A stretch of DNA of 64,000 nt, from contig NZ_CP064030.1 of assembly GCF_016865235.1 (NCBI RefSeq), forward strand, positions 3,906,001 to 3,970,000. The letters are read 5' to 3'. Numbering within the stretch: the stretch's first letter is position 1; each line of letters begins with the position of its first letter. Source of the stretch: Dyella caseinilytica. GTDB taxonomy: Bacteria; Pseudomonadota; Gammaproteobacteria; Xanthomonadales; Rhodanobacteraceae. The notes under the pieces are model-generated. The model worked only from the letters and a program-made list of their open reading frames with translations, made no database searches and was not told the DNA's origin. Shown one piece after another: positions 33,446 to 42,043 of this stretch. A program made the translations under genes and the position numbers.

Positions 33446-36400
33446 TTACCAGTCGTAGGTGACGCCCAACTGGATGGTACGAGGAGCCTCCACCGCAGCA
33501 CCGCCATCGGCCAGGATGTAAGCGGCCTTGTACTGAGAAGCCGGGACTGACGTCTGGCCGTAGTACGGGTTGATCTGGGTGAGCTTCTGTTCGTTGGTGA
33601 TGTTGCGGATCTGAAGCTGGAAGGCCAACTTCTTGTCCGCCCATTCCGGACGATACTGCAGCGCCACGTCCAGCGTGTGCAGCCATGGCGTGTAACCCGT
33701 GCTGCCCGAGGGAGCCGGCACACCGCCGCACCAGTGGTAAGCACCCGGCGCCGCCGCGGTATAACCGAGCGGGTCGGTCTGGGCCACACCGAAGTAACCC
33801 ATGCACTGTTCCGGGGTACCCGAAGCCAGCGTCAACACGCCGCTGACCGACCATTCCGGCAGGAACTGATAGGTACCATAGCCCTTCAACACGTGCTTGC
33901 GGCTGTTGGCCTGGATGCCATTGGAATACTGCATCAGCTGGCTGAAGTCCCACTGCGTGGTAGCCGACACCGATGTGGAGCCCTGACCGATGTTCGACTG
34001 CACCGGACCTTCGGTGGTGCCGTAGCTCTTGGAGTACACGTAGTCCAGCTTGGCCGTCCACTTACCATCCCACGGATGTTCCAGGAACATTTCCAGCGAG
34101 TAGTAGTTGCGGTAGGCCGGCGGGAAGCCCATCTGCGTCGGGGTCAACGAGCCAGAGACATAACCACCGTTGAGGTTCTTGACCAGATAGTTATTGGTCG
34201 AACCCGGGTTGATCAGGATACTGCCGTTGATGAACAGCGGACCGCAGTTGGCCAGCGGGCTGACAGGCTGGTTGAGCAAACCCGGGTTCGCTGCCAGAAG
34301 TGCATTACACAGCGTGTAAGGACCTTCGGCGGTATCGTCCACGATGCGGCCCAGCTTGGTCCAGGTGCCCGTTACGCCGTAATCCCAAGCAGGATTGATC
34401 TGCTGCTGGAAACCCAGCACGTACGAATCCTGATACTCGGCGCCGAGATTGCGCGAAGCAATCGTCGAAGCATCGAGCGGCTGGCCGTACTCGTAGTTCG
34501 CCGACACCGGAACGCTCGGACCCGCCGTCTGGCCAAGCGAAGGAATCGGGGTCAGGCCAGTCGGGATACCGGTCGATGTAATACCACTATAGGTGTAGTA
34601 CTGCGCGGTGTAGGTGGAGGCGGCAGCCTCACGCAAGGCCACGCCCGCCGGCAGCGCAAGATAGTAGCGACCGGCATTGCCGAACAGCTTCATGCTGGAG
34701 TCGCCGAGGATGTCCCAGCTGAAGCCCAAGCGCGGTGCCCACTGCGGCTTGGTCAAGCGCACATAGGCTTCGCCGTCGGGGTTGTAGTTGGTGAACTCTT
34801 CGTCACGCACACCCAGGTTCAGCAACAGGTTCGGCGTGACCTGCCAGGTATCCTTCAAGTACTGCGCACGCTGCGCCACTTGCACCGTGGAGTTGGTCGT
34901 GTAGACATACTTCTCGACCTGGTACGGCGTGTTGACCGGAGCAACGTAGGGGCTCACGTTTGGCGACGTGCCAACGACGGGTTCGCCCACCGTGGTCGTC
35001 ACATAACCCCATGCATAGCCCGGACCGGTCATCAGCTGACCGTCTTGGATATCGCGCGTCGTCTGATTGTCGATACCCGCCTGCAGCGTGTGATCGCCCA
35101 GCTTGTAGGTCAAGTCGAAGCGGACGTTGATGTTTTCCGACTTGTGCAGCGGGTTGTTGATGTTCGCGTAGTTGTTGTTGCTGATACACGCCTGGGACGG
35201 GCACAGCGAGGGATCTTCATTCTGTTGATTGAAGATATTCGGCGCCGACGGCGCATCGGGCTGCACCGTGTAGTACGTGCCATCCATCTTGCCGACCAAT
35301 GCATTCAAGGTCAGGTCGTCGGTGATGTACGAGGTGAACTTGGCGACATAGATGTTGAAGCTGTTCTTGGTCGACTGGTTGTAGCCGGCGAAGTCGCCTT
35401 CGGAGCGGTTCGCGTAGTCGTAGTTGTAGAACGTACCGTCGTACTGGTGCGACGAACGAATGTCGGTCAGCGACAGAATGTTCGAATCGGTGATGTTCCA
35501 GTCGACTTTCGCGTAGTACTTCGGATTGGTGAAGTGGTTGTTGTACTCGTACGGCTGAGTGGTCGGTCCCACCTGCTGCTGATCGACGCGATCGGCTTCG
35601 GCCGCCAGGAAGAAGAACAACTTGTCCTTGATCAGCGGACCACCGACATAGGCGTCATAGGTCTGCTCCCACTGACTATTGGAATTGCGATAGTCGAGGA
35701 TCTTGCCGTCATAAGCGGGCGTGTTCGGATTGGCGTAGAACAGATTGCTCTGCGTACCCTGTACACCCGACGGCTGCCAGAAAATAGCGCCGCCGAAATG
35801 CCACGTATTGGTACCGCTCGCGCCCACCTGGCTGATCACGCCACCGGTGGAACGACCGTATTCCGGACCGTAACCATTGGTCAGCGTTTCCTGCTGAGCA
35901 ATCGCACCGTAGGGCAGCGTCACGCCGCCTGAGTTGCCGAGCGGGTCGGAGGTGTTGAAGCCGTTGATGTAGTACGCATTCTCAGCGACCGACGAACCGC
36001 CGAACGAAACCAGCGGCTCACCCGTCTTGCCGCCGCCGAGCGCGCTGGCGCCTTGCACCGTGCCCGGAGCCAACAAGGCGATCGCCGCACCGGTACGCGC
36101 CAACGGCAGATTCTTCAGCTGCTCGGAGGTGATGACGGTGCTTTCCTGCGTCGAGCTCACGTCGATCGGCGGAATCGCATTCGCGGTCACCATCACCGAA
36201 GACAAGCTTTGGGCATTGGCGGCGCCCGAGGCAGCGGCGAAGTCGACCGTCACAGCACCGGCAGCAGGGGCAGTGACGCCCGTCTTCGTCTGCACGGCCT
36301 TACCGTCCTGGATCAGGGTCACGTCATACGTGCCGACCGGCAGCGTGACGCTATAGCGGCCGGACTTGTCGACCGGCACGACACGGTTGAAACCCGAACC

Positions 36401-36574
36401 ACCCACGATCTGCACCGTTTCACCGGCAGCCACCGGCGCCTGGCCGAAAATCGTGCCATTGGTGGACTGTGCGAGAACGCTCCCTGAAAAACCGAATCCC
36501 ATGGCAACAGCCACAGCCAACGCGGTATGACGTACCGGCATCCTGGATGCAGGCGCAAGTTTCTTGGTATTCAT
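33446..36574 (-). CDS. Oar-like TonB-dependent receptor (copy B)
   Basis: A 1042-aa outer-membrane receptor. The signal peptide MNTKKLAPASRMPVRHTALA... ends near VLAQS. A carboxypeptidase-regulatory-like beta-sandwich follows (SGRYSVTLPVGTYDVTL), then the plug (TVITSEQLKNLPLARTGAA, NAYYINGFNTSDP), then a barrel ending in Trp (QLGVTYDW). The start at 36574 is used because the signal peptide begins there and GGGGG lies about 10 nt upstream; a reading to 36736 is non-coding in style. It is a tandem paralogue of copy C (37316-40489), with near-identical N-termini and shared 5' leader. Its ligand is unknown; members of this layout bind large or peptide ligands. Confidence 0.92.
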   Translation of the reverse strand: MNTKKLAPASRMPVRHTALAVAVAMGFGFSGSVLAQSTNGTIFGQAPVAAGETVQIVGGSGFNRVVPVDKSGRYSVTLPVGTYDVTLIQDGKAVQTKTGVTAPAAGAVTVDFAAASGAANAQSLSSVMVTANAIPPIDVSSTQESTVITSEQLKNLPLARTGAAIALLAPGTVQGASALGGGKTGEPLVSFGGSSVAENAYYINGFNTSDPLGNSGGVTLPYGAIAQQETLTNGYGPEYGRSTGGVISQVGASGTNTWHFGGAIFWQPSGVQGTQSNLFYANPNTPAYDGKILDYRNSNSQWEQTYDAYVGGPLIKDKLFFFLAAEADRVDQQQVGPTTQPYEYNNHFTNPKYYAKVDWNITDSNILSLTDIRSSHQYDGTFYNYDYANRSEGDFAGYNQSTKNSFNIYVAKFTSYITDDLTLNALVGKMDGTYYTVQPDAPSAPNIFNQQNEDPSLCPSQACISNNNYANINNPLHKSENINVRFDLTYKLGDHTLQAGIDNQTTRDIQDGQLMTGPGYAWGYVTTTVGEPVVGTSPNVSPYVAPVNTPYQVEKYVYTTNSTVQVAQRAQYLKDTWQVTPNLLLNLGVRDEEFTNYNPDGEAYVRLTKPQWAPRLGFSWDILGDSSMKLFGNAGRYYLALPAGVALREAAASTYTAQYYTYSGITSTGIPTGLTPIPSLGQTAGPSVPVSANYEYGQPLDASTIASRNLGAEYQDSYVLGFQQQINPAWDYGVTGTWTKLGRIVDDTAEGPYTLCNALLAANPGLLNQPVSPLANCGPLFINGSILINPGSTNNYLVKNLNGGYVSGSLTPTQMGFPPAYRNYYSLEMFLEHPWDGKWTAKLDYVYSKSYGTTEGPVQSNIGQGSTSVSATTQWDFSQLMQYSNGIQANSRKHVLKGYGTYQFLPEWSVSGVLTLASGTPEQCMGYFGVAQTDPLGYTAAAPGAYHWCGGVPAPSGSTGYTPWLHTLDVALQYRPEWADKKLAFQLQIRNITNEQKLTQINPYYGQTSVPASQYKAAYILADGGAAVEAPRTIQLGVTYDW

Positions 36575-36617
36575 TTGGTAAAACCCCCAGCGGCAAGAAT
36601 TTTTAAACAAACCAAAG
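36575..36617 (-). promoter_or_regulatory. Conserved mRNA leader of receptor B
   Basis: The 43 nt before the ATG are nearly identical to those before receptor C (40490-40535). On the minus strand both read CTTTGGTTTGTTTAAA, an A/T tract, then TTCTTGCCGCTGGGGGTTTTACC. The GGGGG element acts as the likely ribosome-binding site. Only the length of the A/T tract differs. Confidence 0.65.
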
Positions 36618-37029
36618 CCGACGATGGAAAGCCGACAGTGGCTTTCCTTTGCCGGGCCGGGTCTCCTGACCTGACCAAAAGAAGCGATGCTTTGATTTCC
36701 CCGTCCCCTACAGACTGCTTTTCCGGTAAGCCCCACTTAACCAGGACTTAGCAAATTGTTGCGCCGAACATAATTTCCTGCGGGATCGAAAGTCAACAGT
36801 AATTATTTACGATTTATTCGTGAAATGCTTCGCAAAACGAAAATCCTTTTTAAATCTTGACACTACCGTGGCAGTAAGCCGCAAAAACAAAGTTGCTTCG
36901 AAAGAAATTACGAGTAAAATTTGTGCAACTTTCTCCCGCCTGGCGCTGTCTGCGCCCAGGATCACAGATCCTTGCCTGTCTGAGATTGGGGATCGGCCTT
37001 TGTGCAGGCCCAGCGCGGGCTAAAAATAA

Positions 37030-37150
37030 TTCCCCGCGGGTTCCCTAAAGTCACAAACGCTTAACACCGCGTCCGTAGTAACGGGCCGATTTAAGAGCCT
37101 CAATACGGATATAGGCTGCCGCCAGCTTGGCGATAAACGCCTTGGAACCA
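37030..37150 (-). pseudogene. Decayed 3' end of a duplicated amn gene
   Basis: On the minus strand this segment reads ...AAAYIRIEALKSARYYGRGVKRL then stop. It aligns with the C-terminus of Amn (EAHIRIGIEALKLVRRSGRSVKHL then RFEEDPEE) encoded at 40932-41720. Relative to amn there is a 6-nt deletion (Gly-Ile lost), a CGA-to-TGA nonsense change at the Arg after VKHL, and GAG-to-TAG two codons later. It lies about 477 bp upstream of receptor B; amn ends 443 bp upstream of receptor C. It is therefore a scar of the tandem duplication rather than a gene. Confidence 0.75.
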
Positions 37151-37217
37151 TCGACGGGCCGGACACCCGTCGTGCCTGCGTACCACTGATAAAGACATGC
37201 CGAACTGAGAATGCGTC

Positions 37218-37257
37218 CAAACAAAAAGCCACCGATGATTCGGCGGCTTTTTGTTTG
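37218..37257. terminator. Rho-independent terminator after receptor C
   Basis: Perfect 13-bp arms CAAACAAAAAGCC / GGCTTTTTGTTTG are extended inward by CCG/CGG around ATGATT. It lies 58 nt past the receptor C stop, matching the position of the terminator after receptor B. Confidence 0.9.
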
Positions 37258-37315
37258 TTCGAGGTAACTGTGCCGAAGCCGTTGGCGAACCAACGGCTTC
37301 GGCATGCCTTGAGGC

Positions 37316-40300
37316 TTACCAGTCGTAAGTGACGCCGAACTGGACAGAACGCGGCTGTTCCATCGCCTCGTAACCAATGTACCCAAGCCCAGACTGGGTC
37401 GTCGCAGCCGCCGACTTGTAAACCGGGGTCCCATAGGTCGGCACGATCTGGACGACTTTCTGCTCGTTGGTGATGTTCTGAACCAGAATCTGGAAAGCCA
37501 GTTTCTTGTCCGCCCATTCCGGACGATATTGCAACGCCAGACCCAAGGTGTGAATCCAGGGCGTGAAGCCTGTCGTACCCGCCGGCGTCGGCACACCATT
37601 ACACCAGTGATAGTTACCATTGCCGTAACCCAGACCTGGGTTGCTCTGGTTCGGACCGTACAGACCCAGGCAGGATTCCGGCGTACCGGAAGCCAGCTGC
37701 AGCACCGCACTGATCGACCATTCCGGCGTAAAGGCATAGGTACCGTAGCCCTTCAGCACGTGCTTGCGGTTGTTGGCCTGCAAGCCGTTGGAAGCGGACA
37801 TGATCTGGCTGTAGTCCCACTGCTCCGTAGCAGACTGCGAGGCGCCGCCCTGGCCGATGTTCGACTGCACAGGACCTTCGGAGGTGCCGTAACTCTTGGA
37901 GTACACATAGTCGAGCTTCATGGACCACTTGCCGTCCCATACGTGCTCGAGGAACATCTCCAGCGAGTAGTAGTTACGGTAGGCCGGCGGGAAGCCCAAC
38001 TCCGTCGGTGACACCGTCGCGTAGCTATAACCACCGTTCAGGTTCTTGATCTTGTATGTCTCGGTGGCACCCGGATTGATCAGGATGCTGGCGTTGGCAT
38101 ACATGCTGGGGCCGCAATCGGCGCCCGACGCAGCCGGCTGATTGAGCAAGCTGGGGTTCTGGGCCAGCAGCTCGTTACAGATGGTGAGCGGACCTTCACC
38201 CGTATCGTCGATGATGTTATTCAACTTGGTCCGGGTTGCCGTGATGCCGTAGTCCCAGTTCGGGGCGAACTGGTGCTGGAAGCCCAATACGAACGAATCT
38301 TGGTACGAAGCCTTGAGGTTTGTCGCAGCAATCGTGCTCGGATCAAGCGCCTGACCGTATTCGTTGTTCAACGACACCGGCACGCCTAAGCCGCAGGTCT
38401 GGCCGCACGAATAAATCGGGGTCAGGCCGGTAGGAATGCCCGTGGAAGTCACACCTGTATAGGTGTAGTACTGCGAGGTGAAGGTAGAAGCCGAGGCTTC
38501 ACGCAAGGCCACACCGGTCGGCAAGGCCATGTAATAGCGGCCTGCATTGGCAAACAGCTTCATGCTGGAATCGCCAAGGATGTCCCAGCTGGCGCCCAGG
38601 CGTGGTGCCCACTGCGGCTTGGTCAAGCGCACATAGGCTTCGCCGTCGGGGTTGTAGTTGGTGAACTCATCATTACGCACGCCGAGGTTCAGCAGGATAT
38701 CCGGCGTAACCTGCCAGGTATCCTTGATGTACTGCGCATGCTGAGTCACTTTCACCGAGGTATCGGTGTTGTAATACACCTTCTCTACGTAGTTTGCGCC
38801 AGAAATGGGAGCCACGTAGGGGGCAAAGCCCGCCGTCGTGCCCGCAATCGGTACCCCCGCCAGAGCGCTGTTTTCATATTCCCACTGATAACCCGGACCG
38901 GTGGTGAACTGACCGGCATCGTGAAGGCGCGTGGTCTGGTTGTCGATACCCGCCACAATCGTGTGGTCGCCCAGCTTGTAGGTGAGGTCAAAACGGAGGT
39001 TCAGCTCTTCCGACTTGGTAAACGCATTGTTCGCCAGGTTATTGACCTGGTTGCTGCTGTAACCGGCACCGCCGTTAGGCGTTACACCACCGACAGACTG
39101 GTAATTCGCATTGCCGATGTTAGGAAGATCGGACGTCTCCACCGGCGTATTCGCGTAATCGGTGTAGTACGTGCCATCCATCTTGCCGATCAGGGCATTC
39201 AGGGTCAGGTCGTCAGTGATGTACGACGTGAATTTGAGGGTATTGAGCGTGAAACTGTTCTTGGTCGACGGCTCGTAGCCGGCAAGATCACCCTCGCTCC
39301 TGTTGTTGTAGTCGTAGTTATAGTACGAACCGTTGTACTGATAGTTGTTCTTGACCGTGGTCCACGACAGGATGTTCGAGTCAGTGATGTTCCAATCCAG
39401 CTTGCCGTACAGCTTGGGATTGGAGTAGTGGTTCTGATACTCGTACGGCGTACCGATATTCTGGCCAACGTTGTTGTCGTCACTGTGATCGGCCTCGGCC
39501 GCCAGGAAGAAGAACAATTTGTCCTTGATCAGCGGACCACCGACATAAGCGTCGTAAACCTGCGACCACTGGGAGTTGCTGTTGCGATAGTCGAGCGTGG
39601 TGCCCGGCGACTGACCGGCGACACCCGTGTACGCCGGGTTGACGTAGTACACGTTGCCCTGCGTGCCCTGCGCGCCGGACGGCGTGAAGAACATCGCGCC
39701 ACCGAAGTGCCAGGTATTGGTGCCGCTGGAACCCACCTGACTGATCACGCCGCCGGTGGAACGGCCGTATTCCGGACCGTAACCGTTGGTCAGCGTTTCC
39801 TGCTGGGCGATCGCGCCGTACGGCAGCGTAATGCCTCCGGAGTCGGAGATCGGATCGGTGGTATTGAAGCCGTTGATGTAGTACGCGTTTTCAACCACTG
39901 ACGAACCACCGAACGAAACCAGCGGCTCACCGGTCGGACCATTGCCGAGCAAGGAGGCGCCCTGCACCGTGCCCGGCGCCAGCAACGCAATCGCCGCGCC
40001 AGTGCGCGCGAGCGGCAGGTTCTTCAACTGCTCGGAGGTAATGACCGTGCTTTCCTGCGTCGAGCTCACGTCGATCGGCGGAATCGAATTCGCGGTCACC
40101 GTTACCGAAGACAGGTTCTTGGCATTGGTATTGGCGCTGCCCGCGGCCGCAACGAAGTCTACGGCGACGGAGCCGGCTGCCTTCGCGGTCACACCCTTCG
40201 TGGTCTGAATGGTCTGTCCGTTCTGAATCAGGCTGACGTCATAGATACCCACCGGCAGCGTGATGCTGTAGCGGCCTGACTTGTCGACCGGCACGACGCG

Positions 40301-40489
40301 GTTGAAGCCCGAACCACCCACGATCTGCACGGTTTCACCGGCAGCTACCGGCGCCTGGCCGAAAATCGTGCCTGTGGTGGACTGTGCGAGAACACTTCCC
40401 GAAAAACCGAATCCCATGGCAACAGCCACAGCCAACGCGGTATGGCGCACCGGCATCCTGGATGCAGGTGCAAGCTTTTTAATACTCAT
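37316..40489 (-). CDS. Oar-like TonB-dependent receptor (copy C)
   Basis: A 1057-aa paralogue of copy B. The signal peptide is almost the same (MSIKKLAPASRMPVRHTALA, then AVAVAMGFGFSGSVLAQ). The beta-sandwich (SGRYSITLPVGIYDVSLIQNG) and plug (SSTQESTVITSEQLKNLPLA) follow, and the barrel ends in QFGVTYDW. Differences from copy B concentrate in predicted extracellular loops, for example the region around DYANTPVETSDLPNIGNANY. That pattern suggests divergence in ligand specificity. The ATG at 40489 is used because the signal peptide and shared leader start there. It lies downstream of amn, which probably has its own transcript. Confidence 0.92.
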   Translation of the reverse strand: MSIKKLAPASRMPVRHTALAVAVAMGFGFSGSVLAQSTTGTIFGQAPVAAGETVQIVGGSGFNRVVPVDKSGRYSITLPVGIYDVSLIQNGQTIQTTKGVTAKAAGSVAVDFVAAAGSANTNAKNLSSVTVTANSIPPIDVSSTQESTVITSEQLKNLPLARTGAAIALLAPGTVQGASLLGNGPTGEPLVSFGGSSVVENAYYINGFNTTDPISDSGGITLPYGAIAQQETLTNGYGPEYGRSTGGVISQVGSSGTNTWHFGGAMFFTPSGAQGTQGNVYYVNPAYTGVAGQSPGTTLDYRNSNSQWSQVYDAYVGGPLIKDKLFFFLAAEADHSDDNNVGQNIGTPYEYQNHYSNPKLYGKLDWNITDSNILSWTTVKNNYQYNGSYYNYDYNNRSEGDLAGYEPSTKNSFTLNTLKFTSYITDDLTLNALIGKMDGTYYTDYANTPVETSDLPNIGNANYQSVGGVTPNGGAGYSSNQVNNLANNAFTKSEELNLRFDLTYKLGDHTIVAGIDNQTTRLHDAGQFTTGPGYQWEYENSALAGVPIAGTTAGFAPYVAPISGANYVEKVYYNTDTSVKVTQHAQYIKDTWQVTPDILLNLGVRNDEFTNYNPDGEAYVRLTKPQWAPRLGASWDILGDSSMKLFANAGRYYMALPTGVALREASASTFTSQYYTYTGVTSTGIPTGLTPIYSCGQTCGLGVPVSLNNEYGQALDPSTIAATNLKASYQDSFVLGFQHQFAPNWDYGITATRTKLNNIIDDTGEGPLTICNELLAQNPSLLNQPAASGADCGPSMYANASILINPGATETYKIKNLNGGYSYATVSPTELGFPPAYRNYYSLEMFLEHVWDGKWSMKLDYVYSKSYGTSEGPVQSNIGQGGASQSATEQWDYSQIMSASNGLQANNRKHVLKGYGTYAFTPEWSISAVLQLASGTPESCLGLYGPNQSNPGLGYGNGNYHWCNGVPTPAGTTGFTPWIHTLGLALQYRPEWADKKLAFQILVQNITNEQKVVQIVPTYGTPVYKSAAATTQSGLGYIGYEAMEQPRSVQFGVTYDW

Positions 40490-40931
40490 GCGGTAAAACC
40501 CCCAGCGGCAAGAATTTTTTTTAAACAAACCAAAGCAGTCGATGGCCTTCCCTTGCCAGGCCAGGTCAAGTGACCTGGCGAATAGAAGCGGTGCTTTGAT
40601 TTTCCCCATCCCCTAAAACAGACTGCTTCGCCAGTAGTCCCTTAACCACGACTTAGCAATCCAATGCCTCGACCATAAGGTTCCACCGAACATAAAGTCA
40701 ACGACGAATACTTACGATTTCCTTACAAAATATTACGATAAACGAAAATCGTTTTATTTCTTGATGTTACCTTCACGGTATTTCAAAAAAAGGGGCTCAA
40801 TCGAAATAACTTGCGCTGTGAAATAGCGCAATCTTGTCGCCTGGCTGACGAAGTCGCTGTCCAATGACCGTCCTTTGTCAGCCATAGGACAGGGGTTTCA
40901 CGCTCCTAGACGGGTACTGGACGAGGGAAAA
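40490..40931 (-). promoter_or_regulatory. Leader and upstream region of receptor C
   Basis: A 442-bp non-coding gap between amn and receptor C. Next to the ATG is the leader shared with receptor B (40490-40535). Further up is a palindrome CCAGGTCA-AG-TGACCTGG (40559-40576). AT-rich stretches (40690-40800) are partly alignable with the upstream region of receptor B, for example around AAACGAAAATC, as expected from the duplication. Confidence 0.55.
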
Positions 40932-41720
40932 TCACTCCTCGGGATCTTCCTCAAATCGCAAATGTTTAACACTTCGCCCACTGCGACGAACCAGCTTCAG
41001 GGCCTCGATGCCGATACGGATATGGGCTTCGACAAACTGGGAGGTGACGCTCCGATCGCTCAATTCGGTCTTCACCCCTTCTGGGATCATCGGCTGATCG
41101 GACACCAGCAGCAGCGCGCCACACGGAATGTGGTTGGCAAAGCCCGCGGCGAAGATGGTGGCCGTTTCCATATCCACCGCCATGCATCGGGTGCGACGCA
41201 GGTACTCCTTGAAGGTATCGTCGTGCTCCCACACGCGTCGGTTGGTGGTGTAGACCGTACCGGTCCAGTAGTCGTGGCCGAGGTCGCGGATCATGGTGGA
41301 GACGCCGCGCTGCAGTTGGAAGGCAGGCAGTGCCGGCACCTCCGGCGGAAGATAGTCGTTGCTGGTGCCCTCGCCGCGGATCGCGGCGATCGGCAGGATC
41401 AGATCGCCGAGCTTGTTCTTTTTCTTCACACCACCGCACTTGCCCAGGAACAGCGCAGCGCGGGGCTGGATCGCGCCCAGCAGATCCATCATGGTGGCGG
41501 CATTGGGGCTGCCCATGCCGAAGTTGATCATGGTGATGCCATCTGCCGTGGCGCTGGGCATCGGACGATCGCGCCCTTGCACCTCCACTCCATGCCATTC
41601 GGCGAACAGGTCGACATAGTGACCGAAGTTGGTCAGCAAAATATGCGGGCCGAACTCCTCCAGCGGCACACCGGTGTAACGCGGCAACCAATTGGTGACG
41701 ATCTCATGTTTGGTCTTCAT
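40932..41720 (-). CDS. amn: AMP nucleosidase (short form)
   Basis: A 262-aa nucleoside-phosphorylase-fold enzyme. It has FGMGSPNAATMMDLL near the N-terminus, FLGKCGGVKKKNKLGD, the ribose/purine-binding VDMETATIFAAGFAN and the VSDQPM aspartate motif. It matches the catalytic half of Amn (E. coli 484 aa), which hydrolyses AMP to adenine and ribose 5-phosphate; the short form lacks the regulatory N-terminal domain. The start at 41720 (MKTKHEIVTNWL) has AAGAG upstream. The 3' end of this gene was copied along with receptor C (see 37030-37150). Confidence 0.9.
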   Translation of the reverse strand: MKTKHEIVTNWLPRYTGVPLEEFGPHILLTNFGHYVDLFAEWHGVEVQGRDRPMPSATADGITMINFGMGSPNAATMMDLLGAIQPRAALFLGKCGGVKKKNKLGDLILPIAAIRGEGTSNDYLPPEVPALPAFQLQRGVSTMIRDLGHDYWTGTVYTTNRRVWEHDDTFKEYLRRTRCMAVDMETATIFAAGFANHIPCGALLLVSDQPMIPEGVKTELSDRSVTSQFVEAHIRIGIEALKLVRRSGRSVKHLRFEEDPEE

Positions 41721-42043
41721 AAAAACTCTTGAGCAAAGCGCAGCGAGCCTTCGCAACGCATAACCGGCGACGCCACGCCGGCGGAATGCCAGATAGAAGT
41801 GTCCTTATCTTAGTGGCTATCGGTACCCTGGTGCGGCAGCCGCTGCCAAGCGCGACGCGGCAAGGCCACGTATGCGTGATCTATGCAAAGGCTACACGTC
41901 GCGCTCCCGCCGCTGCGGATACCTTTGTGTATGCGTGCGGAACTGAAGCACTGTGCTCTGTGGAACCTTGGCGCACTGCGGCAATCACATGTCAATCACG
42001 CGTGTTATGTTCGGCACGCCATTTAAGGTGAGGGAGTGGCAAC
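41721..42043. other. Divergent intergenic region amn / degV
   Basis: 323 bp between two divergently transcribed genes, expected to hold both promoters. Apart from AGGGAG before the degV-type ATG and AAGAG before amn I see no clear motif or gene. Confidence 0.4.

Noticed and set aside
33677..35932. A 751-codon plus-strand open frame within receptor B
   Set aside because: Antisense to a clear TonB receptor. Similar antisense frames exist in receptors A and C because of the same codon pattern.
37051..37737. A 228-codon minus-strand open frame ending in the amn-like tail
   Set aside because: Most of it is out-of-frame receptor C sequence. Only the last 30 or so codons resemble amn, and these carry nonsense changes, so it is annotated as a pseudogene fragment instead.
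28388..40489. CRISPR or other tandem repeat array among the receptor genes
   Set aside because: The repeated sequence is two whole paralogous genes with flanks, not short spaced repeats. No CRISPR-like array is seen anywhere in the window.
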